A stretch of 64,000 nucleotides of DNA, taken from positions 620,001 to 684,000 of the forward strand of contig NZ_JAQTHW010000002.1 of NCBI RefSeq assembly GCF_029433395.1, written 5' to 3'. Below the pieces are notes generated by a model that had not been told where the DNA came from, made no database searches, and saw only the letters and a program-made list of their open reading frames with translations. A program made the position numbers and the translations under genes. Shown one piece after another: positions 35,089 through 44,858 of this stretch (positions within the stretch are counted from its first letter, which is position 1; each line of letters starts with the position of its first letter). This stretch comes from Bifidobacterium sp. ESL0763 (GTDB taxonomy: Bacteria; Actinomycetota; Actinomycetes; Actinomycetales; Bifidobacteriaceae).

Positions 35089-35759
35089 GCCTCGAGCTCC
35101 GGACCCTCGTCTCGCACGCGCCGCATCAGCATGACCTCGCTGGACCGGTCGTAGCCCAGGTCGTCCTCGTAGATCACCTCCTTGGCCTGGCTGTGGGCAC
35201 TGAGCCGTATGGTTCCGCCGCATATCCTGCCACACTCGCAGTTCCACAGCCTCACGCCGCGCGCCTCGGCCCTGGCGATCGCGCTGCGTCCGATATGCTC
35301 GCGCATCCCGAAGCGTTCGAACATGGCGCTGTGGATCGGCTTGACCACGATGTCGCGTGCGGTCAGCGAAACGACCTCGAGACGGCCGACAAGCCTGAGG
35401 TCCCCTCCCGCGCGCACGTCAGAGGCGCGGGCCAGGCCCACGATGCGCGCTCCCGCCTGGCACTCGAGGGTCTCGCGCACCCGCATCTCGCCGGTGAAAC
35501 GCATCGCGTGGCAGCGCAGCCCACCGGCCACGTCGCAGCGGCCATGGCCGTGGATGTCGCCGACCTCCATCCCGCCACCGCAGGCCAACGTCCCCGATTC
35601 GAAGAGCACGGCGCCACCCACGCATTCGGGGCAGTCGAGCACCCCGCGCACGACCAGCGTCGAGAACCTCACGCCTCGTTCGAGCGTGCAGGCGCCGTTG
35701 ACGACGATGACATCGTAGCGGCCGGCGCGGATCGGGCCGCCGAACGTGTTCAGGTTCAT
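35070..35759 (-). CDS. Bactofilin-like polymer-forming protein
   Basis: 229 residues dominated by short beta-strand repeats with regular Gly and Val (VVNGACTLERGVRFSTLVVRG, GGLRCHAMRFTGEMRVRETL), the pattern of right-handed beta-helix bactofilins or related polymer-forming cytoskeletal proteins. Seven or so cysteines, including CPEC and CECGRIC, might bind metal. It is antisense to tlyA and overlaps its last 19 bases. GGGAGGG precedes the ATG at 35759 on the minus strand. Family assignment is moderately sure, function unknown. Confidence 0.65.
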   Translation of the reverse strand: MNLNTFGGPIRAGRYDVIVVNGACTLERGVRFSTLVVRGVLDCPECVGGAVLFESGTLACGGGMEVGDIHGHGRCDVAGGLRCHAMRFTGEMRVRETLECQAGARIVGLARASDVRAGGDLRLVGRLEVVSLTARDIVVKPIHSAMFERFGMREHIGRSAIARAEARGVRLWNCECGRICGGTIRLSAHSQAKEVIYEDDLGYDRSSEVMLMRRVRDEGPELEAQRKVA

Positions 35760-36000
35760 GGCGGCCCTCCCTTGGTGCCCGTTGCCGTTGGCGTGGTCCC
35801 ATTCATAGCGGATGGCGCGAAGGAGGCCAAGGCCTTGTGGACATATCTCCAGCATGCCCTCCGTCTTCTGGATGTGTCCTTGACATGACGGTCGGCGGGC
35901 GCGCCGTGGCTTTTCCTCGGACGGATATGGCTCCGGGCGGGGCGTTGTGACGGTGTGCGGATAGGATTATGGGTGTTCGGCATCGAGTGAAAGGCGCGTC

Positions 36001-37137
36001 ATGGCTCAACGAAGGCATGCGGTGGTGGTGACCCACACCCGGCTGCGCGAGACCAGCCTCGTGGTGCGCGAGGCCGTCGACCAGCTGCGCCAGGTGGGCT
36101 TCGAGATCACCATGATTGACGAGCTCAAGGCCCGGAAATTCGGCGATCCCGCGCCCCAAGTCGACGATGACACCGAGATCGTGGTGGTGCTCGGCGGCGA
36201 CGGGACGATCCTCGGCGCCGCGGAACTGGTGCACGGCACCAGCGTACCCATCCTCGGCGTGAATCTGGGCCATGTCGGCTTCCTCGCCGAATTCGAAAGC
36301 TTCCAGCTGCGCGAGGCCATCCGCCGCGTGGCCGACCATGATTACTCCATCGACGAACGCATGCTCGCCAGCGTCTCCGTGATCTCGCCGCAGGGCCAGC
36401 CGGTCGCCTCCGACTGGGCGCTCAACGACATCGCCATCCAGCAGGACGACCGCGACCACATGCTCGAGCTCTCCGTCGGCGTCGACGGGGTGGAGACCAG
36501 CTCCTTCGGTTGCGACGGCGTGGTCGTCTCCACGCCCACCGGCTCCACCGCCTACGCGTTCTCGGCGGGCGGGCCCATCATCTGGCCCAACGTCAAGGCC
36601 CTGCAGCTCATCCCGCTGGCCGCCCACGCGCTGTTCACCCGCCCGCTGATCATCGGCGACGGCTCCACCTTCTCGGTCGACATCCTTCCCGACTCCACCG
36701 TCGACGGAAGCATCTGCTGCGACGGCAGGCGCAAGATGAGGGTGCCGAAGGGCTCGCGCGTCACCGTCCACGTCTCGCCGCTCACCCTACGACTGGCGAG
36801 CCTCTCCGGCGTGCCGTTCACCAACAGGCTGGTCAAGAAATTCAACCTTCCCAGCGTCAGCCTGCGTGAGCGGGCCCGCCGCGAGGAGCGCCTGCGCGAG
36901 CGCGCGATCGCCAAGGGGGAGGATGAGGCCTACGCCGCCAGCCGGATGCCCCGATACGTCGGCGATGGGGAATACCTGGACTATCTGGCGGCCGCCGGCC
37001 GGACCGCCGGCGCTGGTTCCGATAGCGGTGAGGCCAGCGAGGACTATGGGGACGACCACGACGGACGTGACGTCGACGGCAGCCGGAAAAGCGGCGCCGC
37101 GGATGGGAAAGACGAGAATGTTGGAGGTGGACGCTGA
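36001..37137 (+). CDS. nadK: NAD kinase
   Basis: Phosphorylates NAD to NADP. 378 residues. The GGDG motif is in VVVLGGDGTILGAAEL, followed by LGHVGFLAEFE and VVSTPTGSTAYAFSAGGPI. The last 80 residues are a charged, low-complexity extension beyond the usual family length. The stop codon shares its final A with the recN ATG, so the two genes are translationally coupled. Confidence 0.94.
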   Translation: MAQRRHAVVVTHTRLRETSLVVREAVDQLRQVGFEITMIDELKARKFGDPAPQVDDDTEIVVVLGGDGTILGAAELVHGTSVPILGVNLGHVGFLAEFESFQLREAIRRVADHDYSIDERMLASVSVISPQGQPVASDWALNDIAIQQDDRDHMLELSVGVDGVETSSFGCDGVVVSTPTGSTAYAFSAGGPIIWPNVKALQLIPLAAHALFTRPLIIGDGSTFSVDILPDSTVDGSICCDGRRKMRVPKGSRVTVHVSPLTLRLASLSGVPFTNRLVKKFNLPSVSLRERARREERLRERAIAKGEDEAYAASRMPRYVGDGEYLDYLAAAGRTAGAGSDSGEASEDYGDDHDGRDVDGSRKSGAADGKDENVGGGR

Positions 37138-39038
37138 TGCTCGAAGAGCTTGAGGTGCGCAATCTGGGGCCGATCCGTTCGGCCATGCTGCGGCCCGGCA
37201 AGGGGATGACCGCCATCACCGGCGAGACCGGCGCGGGCAAGTCCATGCTGCTGAGCGCCCTGCGGATGATTTCCGGGGATTCGGCCAAGGTGGCGCGTGT
37301 CTCGCCCAAGGCCGACAAGGCATGGGCGCAGGGCATCTTCGACGTCGACCCCAACGGGGCGGCCGCCGGCATCGCCCGCGACTCCGAAGTGCTCGCCGAC
37401 GAGGGCCAGGCCGACCCCGACCCCGACGAGGCGGGCCACCTCGAACTGTTCCTGACACGCACCGTGCCGGTCTCCGGCAGGTCGCGGGCGGTGCTGTGCG
37501 GCCACAGCGTGCCCCGGGCGTTGCTCGGCGACGTGGCGCGCGAGCTGGTGACGATCCACGGCCAGGCCGACCAGCTGCGCATCGCCTCGGCCGCCCGGCA
37601 GCGCGAGTTCCTCGACATGGTCGCCGAGGACGGCAAGGAGCTCGAGAAATACCGGAAGGCTTGGTCCGCCCTGCAGCAGGCCGACGAGCGGCTGGCCAAG
37701 CTCACCGGCCAGGAGGCCGAGACACGGGCGCGCGCCGACTACCTGCGCGACTCCATCAAACAGATCAACGACGTCGACCCCAAGCCGGGCGAGGAGAAGG
37801 ATCTCAAGGAGAAGCGCGCGCGCATCGAGCATGCCGCCGAGATCGCCAAGGGCGTGGGCTCCGCGCTCTCGGCCCTGGACGCCTCGCAGGTCGACACCGA
37901 AACCGATGAGGCGGGTGCCTCCGACGCCATCACCCACGCCATCCAGGCGCTGCGCACCATCCACGCGGGAGACGCCTTCGGCGAGGCCGCCGACAGGCTC
38001 GAATCGCTCAACGCCGACCTGTCGGACATCGTCTTCTCGCTGTCCAACGAGATGGGCGAGGACGTCAGCGACGAGGGGCTCGACGCCATCAACGCCCGCA
38101 TCCACCAGCTCGACGAGCTCACCCGCCGTTGGGGGCCGGAACTCGAGGACGTGATCGCCTGGAGAGACAAGGCGGCCTTCGAGGTGGAGGACCTCGACGC
38201 CTCGCCCGAGAAGGTGGACGAGCTGCGCCAGCAGCGCCGGCAGGCGTTCGACGCGGCGTTGAAGGCCGCCCGCTCGCTCGGTTCCAAGCGTGAGGCCGCC
38301 GCCCGAGATCTGGCGAAAACCGTGACCGGCGAGCTCTCCTCGCTGGCGATGGCCGGCGCGAAGCTCGAGATCGTGGTCACCCACCGTGGCGACGCGGACT
38401 CCAGGGGCAAGGCCGGCGCAGCGGCGAGGCGCAAGGCCGGGAAGGCCAAAGGTGCGACTCCGGCCCTGGCATCGGACAAGTCCGCGAAGACTCGGGATTC
38501 CGGCGAGGCCGACGGCCAGCGTTCCCCCACATGGCCGCTGGACGCCAACGGCAGCGACGACATCGAATTCCTGTTCACGCCGTTCCCAGGCTCGCCGCGC
38601 CTGCCGATGGGCAAAAGCGCGTCGGGCGGCGAGCTCAGCCGCCTGATGCTGGCCCTGGAGCTCTCCGCGGCGCAGAAACGTTCCGCCTCGTCGGCCGCCT
38701 CCGACATGACGTTCATCTTCGACGAGGTGGATGCCGGCGTCGGAGGCAAGGCCGCGGTGGAGCTGGGCCGGCGCCTCGCCAAGCTAGCCGCCAGCTCGCA
38801 GGTCATCGTCGTCACCCATCTGGCCCAGGTCGCCTCGTGGGCCGACACGCAGTTCGTGGTCGCCAAGGGCAAGGATGGAAAGGACGGCAAGGCCGCGGCC
38901 GGAGGGGAGGTGCGCACCACCGTCGAGGAGGTGACCGGCGACGCCCGAGTCCACGAGATCGCCCGCATGCTCTCCGGCAGCGAATCCGCCACGTCCCTGG
39001 ACCACGCCAAGGAACTCCTGTCTTCCAGTCGGCTCTGA
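37137..39038 (+). CDS. recN: DNA repair protein RecN
   Basis: SMC-like ATPase in double-strand break repair, 633 residues. Walker A is TGETGAGKSM (about 25-34). Long coiled-coil arms fill the middle. The C-terminal half has SASGGELSRLMLALELS and the Walker B region FIFDEVDAGVGGKAA. A basic Ala/Lys/Arg-rich insert at about 425-460 is unusual. It overlaps nadK by one base. Two palindromic elements follow. Confidence 0.95.
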   Translation: MLEELEVRNLGPIRSAMLRPGKGMTAITGETGAGKSMLLSALRMISGDSAKVARVSPKADKAWAQGIFDVDPNGAAAGIARDSEVLADEGQADPDPDEAGHLELFLTRTVPVSGRSRAVLCGHSVPRALLGDVARELVTIHGQADQLRIASAARQREFLDMVAEDGKELEKYRKAWSALQQADERLAKLTGQEAETRARADYLRDSIKQINDVDPKPGEEKDLKEKRARIEHAAEIAKGVGSALSALDASQVDTETDEAGASDAITHAIQALRTIHAGDAFGEAADRLESLNADLSDIVFSLSNEMGEDVSDEGLDAINARIHQLDELTRRWGPELEDVIAWRDKAAFEVEDLDASPEKVDELRQQRRQAFDAALKAARSLGSKREAAARDLAKTVTGELSSLAMAGAKLEIVVTHRGDADSRGKAGAAARRKAGKAKGATPALASDKSAKTRDSGEADGQRSPTWPLDANGSDDIEFLFTPFPGSPRLPMGKSASGGELSRLMLALELSAAQKRSASSAASDMTFIFDEVDAGVGGKAAVELGRRLAKLAASSQVIVVTHLAQVASWADTQFVVAKGKDGKDGKAAAGGEVRTTVEEVTGDARVHEIARMLSGSESATSLDHAKELLSSSRL

Positions 39039-39054
39039 ATGAGTCCAGATGATT

Positions 39055-39143
39055 GCCTGGTGTCGGGATATGCAATGTTCGGGACGCTCCTTGGCCGCTC
39101 GGCCGTGTCTTACGCCCGGACATCGCATATCCCGACACCAGGC
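39055..39143. repeat. Palindromic element with variant loop
   Basis: A 29-bp stem (39055-39083 with 39115-39143) with two mismatches or wobbles holds the GGGATATGCAATGTT core, but the loop differs from the invariant 29-base loop of the other copies and carries TTGGCCGCTCGGCC. It lies 17 bases after the recN stop. Confidence 0.85.
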
Positions 39144-39266
39144 TTATGCGGTGAAAAGCCAATTGCGATCTGGTTCCCTCTAGCGGTTGGGAACCATGCT
39201 TGGTTATCCGCTCCAGGCCGCATCTTTGCGCAAGTGAGTGGTTGGGTTGGCTGTTCTTTAGCATGA

Positions 39267-39357
39267 GCTGGTATGCCGGGATATGCGATGATCAGGCATA
39301 AAGCTTGGCCTACCGGCCTTGAGGGTGCCTGAGCATTGCGTATCCCGGCATACCAGC
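39267..39357. repeat. Short-form palindromic element
   Basis: A 31-bp stem (39267-39297 with 39327-39357) with a few wobble or mismatched pairs encloses the invariant 29-base loop (39298-39326). It is separated by about 120 bases from the preceding element and ends 28 bases before the next gene. Confidence 0.88.
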
Positions 39358-39384
39358 GCCCCCGGTTATAGAGAGGATAGATAG

Positions 39385-40047
39385 ATGGACACGAACGAAG
39401 GCAAAGCGGCCATCTTTGACTTGGACGGCACCTTGCTCGACTCCATGGACGTGTGGCACCAGGTCGATGTCGACTTCTTCGCCTCCCGCGGCCTGACGCT
39501 GACCGACGACTACATGAACGCCGTCAGCGCGATGAAGCCGGACGAGGTGGCACGTTACACCATCGAGCGCTACGGGCTCGACGACGTGCCGGGCGAGCTG
39601 TCGGCGCTGTGGGACGGGATGGTGCTCGAGGCCTACGGGTCGACGGTGGAGGCCAAGCCGCACGCCGTCGAGTACCTGGACCATCTCAAGGCCAGCGGCG
39701 CGAAGCTGGCGGTGGCAACGTCGCTGTCGCCGAAGGTCCGCGGGGTGGCGATGCGCCACGTGGGCATCGACGGATGCTTCGACGAGGTGGTCAGCGTCGA
39801 GGACACCCAAGCCGCCAGCAAAAGCAGTCCCGAGGTCTATCTGCTCGCCGCCTCGAGGCTGGGCGTGCGGCCGGAGGACTGCACGGTGTTCGAGGACCTG
39901 CTCACCGCGGTGCGCACGGCCAAGGCCGCCGGCATGCATGTCTGGGCGATGGAGGATTCGTATTCCGCAGGGAACAGGCCGGCCATCGCCAGGATCGCCG
40001 ACGGGGTCATCGACGACTTCGACGACGCTCCACGGACACTGTTATAG
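39385..40047 (+). CDS. HAD-superfamily phosphatase (beta-phosphoglucomutase-like)
   Basis: 220 residues. HAD motif I is IFDLDGTLLDSMDVWH, the helical cap follows, motif II is VATSLSPK, and motif III/IV is KSSPEVYLLAASRLGVRPEDCTVFED. This subgroup includes sugar-phosphate phosphatases and beta-phosphoglucomutases; no sugar operon is adjacent, so the substrate is unknown. GAGAGGATAG precedes the ATG. Confidence 0.85.
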   Translation: MDTNEGKAAIFDLDGTLLDSMDVWHQVDVDFFASRGLTLTDDYMNAVSAMKPDEVARYTIERYGLDDVPGELSALWDGMVLEAYGSTVEAKPHAVEYLDHLKASGAKLAVATSLSPKVRGVAMRHVGIDGCFDEVVSVEDTQAASKSSPEVYLLAASRLGVRPEDCTVFEDLLTAVRTAKAAGMHVWAMEDSYSAGNRPAIARIADGVIDDFDDAPRTLL

Positions 40048-40054
40048 TCATAAC

Positions 40055-40104
40055 TTGCACAGTTGATTTAACTGTTATATAGTATAATTAAACAGTATAA
40101 CAGT
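40055..40104 (+). promoter_or_regulatory. Promoter and operator of the YtrA-type regulator
   Basis: TTGCAC (40055-40060), 17 bases, TATAGT (40078-40083) form a promoter. A perfect inverted repeat ACTGTTATA (40071-40079) / TATAACAGT (40096-40104) overlaps the -10 box and start region. Another CACTGTTATA lies upstream at about 40037. GntR/YtrA regulators usually bind such sites, so self-repression is likely. Confidence 0.8.
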
Positions 40105-40157
40105 GGCAAGAGGTCATGGTGACCGCTGTTCGGCGACTGGAAACGAAAGGGGCATGG

Positions 40158-40535
40158 ATGGAGCTGATCGTCTCATCGGTGTCCGGGGAACCGATCTATG
40201 GGCAAATCAAACGCCAGATCCGCGAGGCGGTGCTGGACGGCGAGCTCAAGGGCGGTCAGGCGCTGCCGAGCCTGCGCAAGCTGGCACGCGAGCTGCATGT
40301 CTCCGTGCTCACCGTCACCCGCGCCTACAACGAGCTGGCGGACGAGGGCATCGTGGTCAACGTGCAGGGCAAAGGCACGTTCGTCGCCGAGAAGGGCGAT
40401 GAGCGTATGAAGGTGAAACTCGCCGGGCAGGTGCGCAACGCCTTGCGCCAGGTGGGCGAGGTCGCCAGGAGCGCCGACATTCCGCTCATCGACCTGATGG
40501 CCATGCTCGAGACCGCCTACAACGACGCCGAATGA
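40158..40535 (+). CDS. GntR-family regulator, YtrA subfamily
   Basis: 125 residues. The winged helix starts at GEPIYGQIKRQIREAVLDGEL and runs through SLRKLARELHVSVLTVTRAYNELADEGIV. A short C-terminal dimer helix follows, as usual for YtrA proteins. Start 40158 has GAAAGGGGC just ahead. YtrA genes normally sit beside ABC transporter genes, but none is next to this one, so it may act on itself or elsewhere. A strong palindrome lies in its promoter. Confidence 0.88.
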   Translation: MELIVSSVSGEPIYGQIKRQIREAVLDGELKGGQALPSLRKLARELHVSVLTVTRAYNELADEGIVVNVQGKGTFVAEKGDERMKVKLAGQVRNALRQVGEVARSADIPLIDLMAMLETAYNDAE

Positions 40536-40817
40536 CGACGGTGCTACGGGCGCGCGTTGTATAGGATGCTCATCGCCAGACGTGGCATGAATCTTTGCCT
40601 GTCGCACTGCATCTTGGGATTTGCGCCTGCCCGTTCGCCATTTCCGTACTTACCTACGGCCGCAAGGCTTTCCGAACACCCTTCTCGTGACGATGGGTGT
40701 TCCCATGGGCTGATGCCGTTGTGGGCGCAGGACAGTTGCCGGCAACGCTTGTGCGACGGAGGCTGGAGGCTTCGGGCCCGAAGATGGTGGCCGCCGTGAC
40801 CGAGCCGATGCGAAGCC
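40536..40817. other. Gap between convergent ytrA-type gene and thrC
   Basis: About 280 bases at the ends of two convergent genes. I see no convincing gene, and no strong terminator hairpin was found by eye. Confidence 0.4.
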
Positions 40818-42326
40818 TTAGAGCCGCAGCGAGGCGTTCCTGACGTAGTCGGCCATCCCGGCGATGTCGATGACGTGGGTGTGGCGTTCGGTGGCGTGCT
40901 CCAGGCCGCGCAGGTTGCCGGGGGCCTTGGTGCCGCTGGCCTCCGCCAGGCGGTCCATGCATTCGAAATCGGTGCCCGTGGTCGTCAGTCCGAGCGCCCA
41001 GCAGACCACGCGCGGGAACTTGTAGGGGCTGGCGGTGCTCAGCAGCACGCGCGGCATGCCGGCCTGCCGTGGCGCGTGCGCCATCACGTGGTAGCCGCAG
41101 GCGGTGTGCGGGTCGATGACGTAGCGGTTGCGCTTCCAACAGTCGGCGATCGCCCGGCTGACCTGACCCTCGTCGGCCCAGCCGCAGGAGAAGAGCGTGC
41201 GGATGCGCCTCAGCAGCGCATCGGGAACCGAGAACGAGCCTTTGCCGCGCAGGTCGTCCATCAGGCCTCGGACGAGGTCGGTGTCGCCGTCGGAGAAGTA
41301 GTAGAGCATGCGTTCGAGGTTCGAGGAGACGAGGATGTCCATCGACGGCGAGGTGGTTTCGAAGAACGGGCGCTCGCGGTCGTAGGTGCCGGTTGTCAGG
41401 AAGTCGAAAAGAACGTTGTTGCGGTCGCTGGCCACGGTGAGACGGCCGACGGGAAGCCCGAGGCGCTTGGCGTAGTAGCCGGCGAGGATGTCGCCGAAAT
41501 TGCCGGTCGGCACCACGAACTCGACCTCGTCGCCGGCCTCGATGGCCCCGCGCCCGACCAGCTGCGCGTAGGCGGAGAAGTAGTAGACGACCTGCGGCAC
41601 GAGCCGGCCGACGTTGATGGAGTTGGCGGAGGAGAGCGAGACATGGTTGCCGTCCTCGAGCCGCGCGGCCAGGTCCCGGTCGCCGAAAATGCGCTTGACC
41701 GCCGACTGCGCGTCGTCGAAATTGCCGCGCACCGCGCAGACGCTGACGTTCGAGCCGGCCTGCGTGGTCATCTGCAGGCGCTGCACCTCGCTGACCTTGC
41801 CCTCGGGGTAGAAGACGGTGATGCCGGTGCCGGCGGTGTCGGCGAAGCCCGCGAGCGCCGCCTTGCCCGTGTCGCCGGAAGTGGCGGTCAGCACCATCAC
41901 CTTCTCCCGGGCGGCTGCGTCACCGGCCGGATTTCCGTCGCCGGAGGCGGTGCGGGCCATGAACTGCGGCAGGATCTGCAGGGCCACATCCTTGAAGGCG
42001 CTGGTCGGCCCGTTGAACAGTTCCAGGATGTAGTCGTCGCCCAGCGGCTTCAACGGGGTGATCGCCGGGTCGAGCCACTGCGCGCCATAGGCCGCGCGCA
42101 CGCATGCGTCGAGCTCGGTGGCCGAGAAGTCCGGCAGCAGCACGCCCAGGACCCGCCTGGCGATGGCCTGGTAGGGCTGGCCGACCATCGGCGCCACATC
42201 GACCTGCCGGTCGCCGAGACCGTCGCTGACGAACAGGCCACCGTCGCCGGCGAGCCCCTGGCGGATGGCCTGGCGGCCGGTCAATGCCTCGTCGTTGCCG
42301 CGTGTGCTGTGGAAAGTCGTACTCAT
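40818..42326 (-). CDS. thrC: Threonine synthase
   Basis: PLP enzyme converting O-phosphohomoserine to threonine, 502 residues, of the long (fungal/proteobacterial) type. The PLP lysine is in [36 protein letters not shown] and [15 protein letters not shown] are further family signatures. Start 42326 is chosen to match the family N-terminus ([10 protein letters not shown]); only a weak GCGAGG lies ahead. No other thr gene is in the window. Confidence 0.94.
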   Translation of the reverse strand: MSTTFHSTRGNDEALTGRQAIRQGLAGDGGLFVSDGLGDRQVDVAPMVGQPYQAIARRVLGVLLPDFSATELDACVRAAYGAQWLDPAITPLKPLGDDYILELFNGPTSAFKDVALQILPQFMARTASGDGNPAGDAAAREKVMVLTATSGDTGKAALAGFADTAGTGITVFYPEGKVSEVQRLQMTTQAGSNVSVCAVRGNFDDAQSAVKRIFGDRDLAARLEDGNHVSLSSANSINVGRLVPQVVYYFSAYAQLVGRGAIEAGDEVEFVVPTGNFGDILAGYYAKRLGLPVGRLTVASDRNNVLFDFLTTGTYDRERPFFETTSPSMDILVSSNLERMLYYFSDGDTDLVRGLMDDLRGKGSFSVPDALLRRIRTLFSCGWADEGQVSRAIADCWKRNRYVIDPHTACGYHVMAHAPRQAGMPRVLLSTASPYKFPRVVCWALGLTTTGTDFECMDRLAEASGTKAPGNLRGLEHATERHTHVIDIAGMADYVRNASLRL

Positions 42327-42744
42327 GCCGGTGCCTCGCTCGTCGTCCTCGGAATCGATACAAGCCACCAGTCTAACCACAACGAAAGCCATGGCGGGCC
42401 CGGTGCCCACCAAGGCCGGCCGGGGACGGCGGATCCTGGAGGAACCGCCAAGGTCGAAGCTGAGGGATATGCGCTCGCCGGATGCCGGAAACGGTCATCG
42501 AACATGCGCCCGGTGCGTGCCGACGGTGCCGGCCAAGCGCATCCCTCAAATGTGTCATGGGCCACACATCGTCCGATTCGTCGGCCGTGCGCCGGCCGTT
42601 AGACCGCGCCAGGGAATACAATCGAGGCAAAAGCGCCGTGCCTTCCGACCGGTCTTCGGGGCCGGACCGTGGCGTCCTTGCGGACGTGATGGCGGGCGGA
42701 GCCGCGCGACGCCATGGACCGTTATGAGCAAAGGGTGCGTGCAC
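42327..42744. other. Divergent thrC-proA intergenic region
   Basis: About 400 bases between divergent genes. A TACAAT at 42617-42622 may be the proA -10 box, with no good -35. I see no other recognisable feature and no confident ORF. Confidence 0.4.
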
Positions 42745-44061
42745 ATGGTTGACGAAGGTGGCAGGAACGGGTCGACGCTCGATCTGCAGGTGTTCGACGA
42801 GGTCTGCAAGATGGCCGACGCCGCGGGAAGGGCGCAGGGCGAGCTCGCCCGCGCCGACGCGGAACGCAAGAACGCGCTGCTCCTGGCCCTGGCCGACGCG
42901 CTCGAGGAAGGCAGGGCGGGCATCGCCGAGGCGAACGCGGAGGACATGAGCGCCGCACGCGGCGAGGGGATGGACGCCGGCAAGCTCGACAGGCTGCTCT
43001 TCGACGGGGATCGCGTGAGCGCGGCTGCCGAGGGCGTGCGCCATGTGGCCACGCTCGCCGACCCCGTGGGCGAGGTGGTGCGCGGCTCCACGCTGCCCAA
43101 CGGCCTGCGCCTGCAGCAGGTGCGGGTGCCCATCGGCGTGTTCGGCATGATCTACGAGGCACGGCCCAACGTGACGGTCGACGTGGCGTCGCTGTGCCTG
43201 AAATCCGGCAACGCGGTGCTGCTGCGGGGCGGCCACGCGGCGCAGCGCACCAACGCGGCCACGCTCAGGGTCGTAGCCTCGGTCCTGCGCGCCAACGGCT
43301 TCGACCCGGCGTTGATCGCCTCGGTCGACCGCTTCGGGCGCATGGGCGCCACCGCGATGATGGAGGCCCGCGGCCACGTCGACGTGCTGGTGCCGCGCGG
43401 GGGAGCCGGGCTCATCCAGGCCGTCGTGCGCAACTCCAAGGTGCCCGTCATCGAGACCGGCGCCGGCAACGTGCACATCTACGTCGACGCCTCCGCCGAT
43501 TTCGCGCGTGCCATCCCCGTCATCCTCAACGCCAAGACGCAGCGGGTCGGCGTGTGCAACGCCGCCGAGAAGCTCATCGTGCACCGCGACGTGGCCCGGG
43601 ACTTCCTGCCGCTGGCCGCCAGGGCGCTCGCCGACGCCGGGGTGGAGCTGCGTGCCGACGAGACGGCCTACGGCATCATCGCCGGCGCCGGCATCGACGG
43701 CATCTCGCTCGAGCACGCCACCGACGAGGATTGGGACACCGAGTACCTCGCGCTGAGGATGGGCATCAGGGTCGTCGACTCGCTCGACGCGGCCATCGCC
43801 CACATCAACGCCCACTCCACCGGCCACACCGAATGCATCCTCGCGGAGGACTATTCGGCGATCGAACGCTTCACCCGGCTCATCGACTCGGCCGTGGTCA
43901 TGGTCAACGCCTCCTCGCGCTTCACCGACGGCGGCGTGTTCGGCTTCGGCGCCGAGCTGGGCATCTCCACCCAGAAGCTGCACGCCAGGGGGCCGATGGG
44001 CCTGGCCGAGATGACCACGACCAAATGGGTGGGCTACGGCACCGGCCAGGTGCGCAAGTGA
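42745..44061 (+). CDS. proA: Glutamate-5-semialdehyde dehydrogenase (gamma-glutamyl phosphate reductase)
   Basis: NADPH-dependent second step of proline synthesis. 438 residues. Family signatures include [17 protein letters not shown] and [10 protein letters not shown]; the catalytic Cys lies in [13 protein letters not shown]. Start 42745 has AAAGGG nine bases upstream; the ATG at 42724 is possible but has no ribosome site. proB is not in the window. The product glutamate semialdehyde can connect to ornithine metabolism, but no aminotransferase is seen here. Confidence 0.94.
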   Translation: MVDEGGRNGSTLDLQVFDEVCKMADAAGRAQGELARADAERKNALLLALADALEEGRAGIAEANAEDMSAARGEGMDAGKLDRLLFDGDRVSAAAEGVRHVATLADPVGEVVRGSTLPNGLRLQQVRVPIGVFGMIYEARPNVTVDVASLCLKSGNAVLLRGGHAAQRTNAATLRVVASVLRANGFDPALIASVDRFGRMGATAMMEARGHVDVLVPRGGAGLIQAVVRNSKVPVIETGAGNVHIYVDASADFARAIPVILNAKTQRVGVCNAAEKLIVHRDVARDFLPLAARALADAGVELRADETAYGIIAGAGIDGISLEHATDEDWDTEYLALRMGIRVVDSLDAAIAHINAHSTGHTECILAEDYSAIERFTRLIDSAVVMVNASSRFTDGGVFGFGAELGISTQKLHARGPMGLAEMTTTKWVGYGTGQVRK

Positions 44062-44095
44062 ACGCGAACGGACAATGACGTTGGAGGCAATGACC

Positions 44096-44854
44096 ATGGC
44101 GACGACAGGAGGGCACGATATGACGGACGGCAAGGACGAGAAAACCGGCACGCAGGATATGCCGGTGGATGCGACAAGGACCGGCACGCAGGCGGCCACG
44201 CAGGACAGGTCGGCAAGCGGCGGGGGCTATATCGACTATGCGCTCGCCAAGGAGCGCGGCATCGACGTCGACGACCCGCGCATCGGCCTGAAGATCGCCT
44301 CGGAGCGCCTCGCCATCGTGCGCTACGTCTTCCTCGTGCAGGTCGAGGACGGCATCGCCACCGCCGACCAGCGCGCCTGCTTGGAATACGCCGACGCGGT
44401 GCTCATCGGCTGGCCCGAGATGGACGCCGACGACGTGGTCGACCCCGACGAGTCCGGCCGGCGCACCGTCGCCGATCGCCTGCGCTCCATGGAGGGCTAC
44501 ATCGCCCGGTTCAGCGCCGAGGAGGCCGCCGGCCACGTCGACACCATGGCCGACCTGCTCGTCCGCGCCACCAAGTGCGTCGCCGCGGTCCGCCGGCTCT
44601 ACCAGCCCGATTTCCCCATCCCCACCTATGCCGAGATCCGGCACGTGGTGCAGGGGGAGTGGGACGACGACATGGACAAGATCGACCTCAAGGAACCCGC
44701 CACCACCGTCGAGGCCATCGAGCAGGAAACCGAGAAGGCCGACGAGCAGCGCGACACCGCCGACGATGGCGGCGACCAGGCGAACAAGGCCGGCAAGGCG
44801 GGCAAACAGGACGGATCCGGCAAGCGCAATGACGGCAAGCGCGAGGGCAAGTAG
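44096..44854 (+). CDS. Conserved hypothetical protein between proA and nadD
   Basis: 252 residues. A variable N-terminus of about 45 residues precedes a predicted helical core ([20 protein letters not shown] through [19 protein letters not shown]). The C-terminal 60 residues are low-complexity and rich in Asp, Lys and Gly. GGAGG lies eight bases before the ATG at 44096. It is packed between proA and nadD with gaps of 34 and 4 bases, so it is very probably expressed with them. I do not recognise a functional domain. Confidence 0.65.
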   Translation: MATTGGHDMTDGKDEKTGTQDMPVDATRTGTQAATQDRSASGGGYIDYALAKERGIDVDDPRIGLKIASERLAIVRYVFLVQVEDGIATADQRACLEYADAVLIGWPEMDADDVVDPDESGRRTVADRLRSMEGYIARFSAEEAAGHVDTMADLLVRATKCVAAVRRLYQPDFPIPTYAEIRHVVQGEWDDDMDKIDLKEPATTVEAIEQETEKADEQRDTADDGGDQANKAGKAGKQDGSGKRNDGKREGK

Positions 44855-44858
44855 CGCC

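Noticed and set aside
42265-42744. Extended N-terminus of ProA from the long upstream open frame
   Set aside because: The extra 160 codons have no family match, and a ribosome site is placed correctly for 42745.
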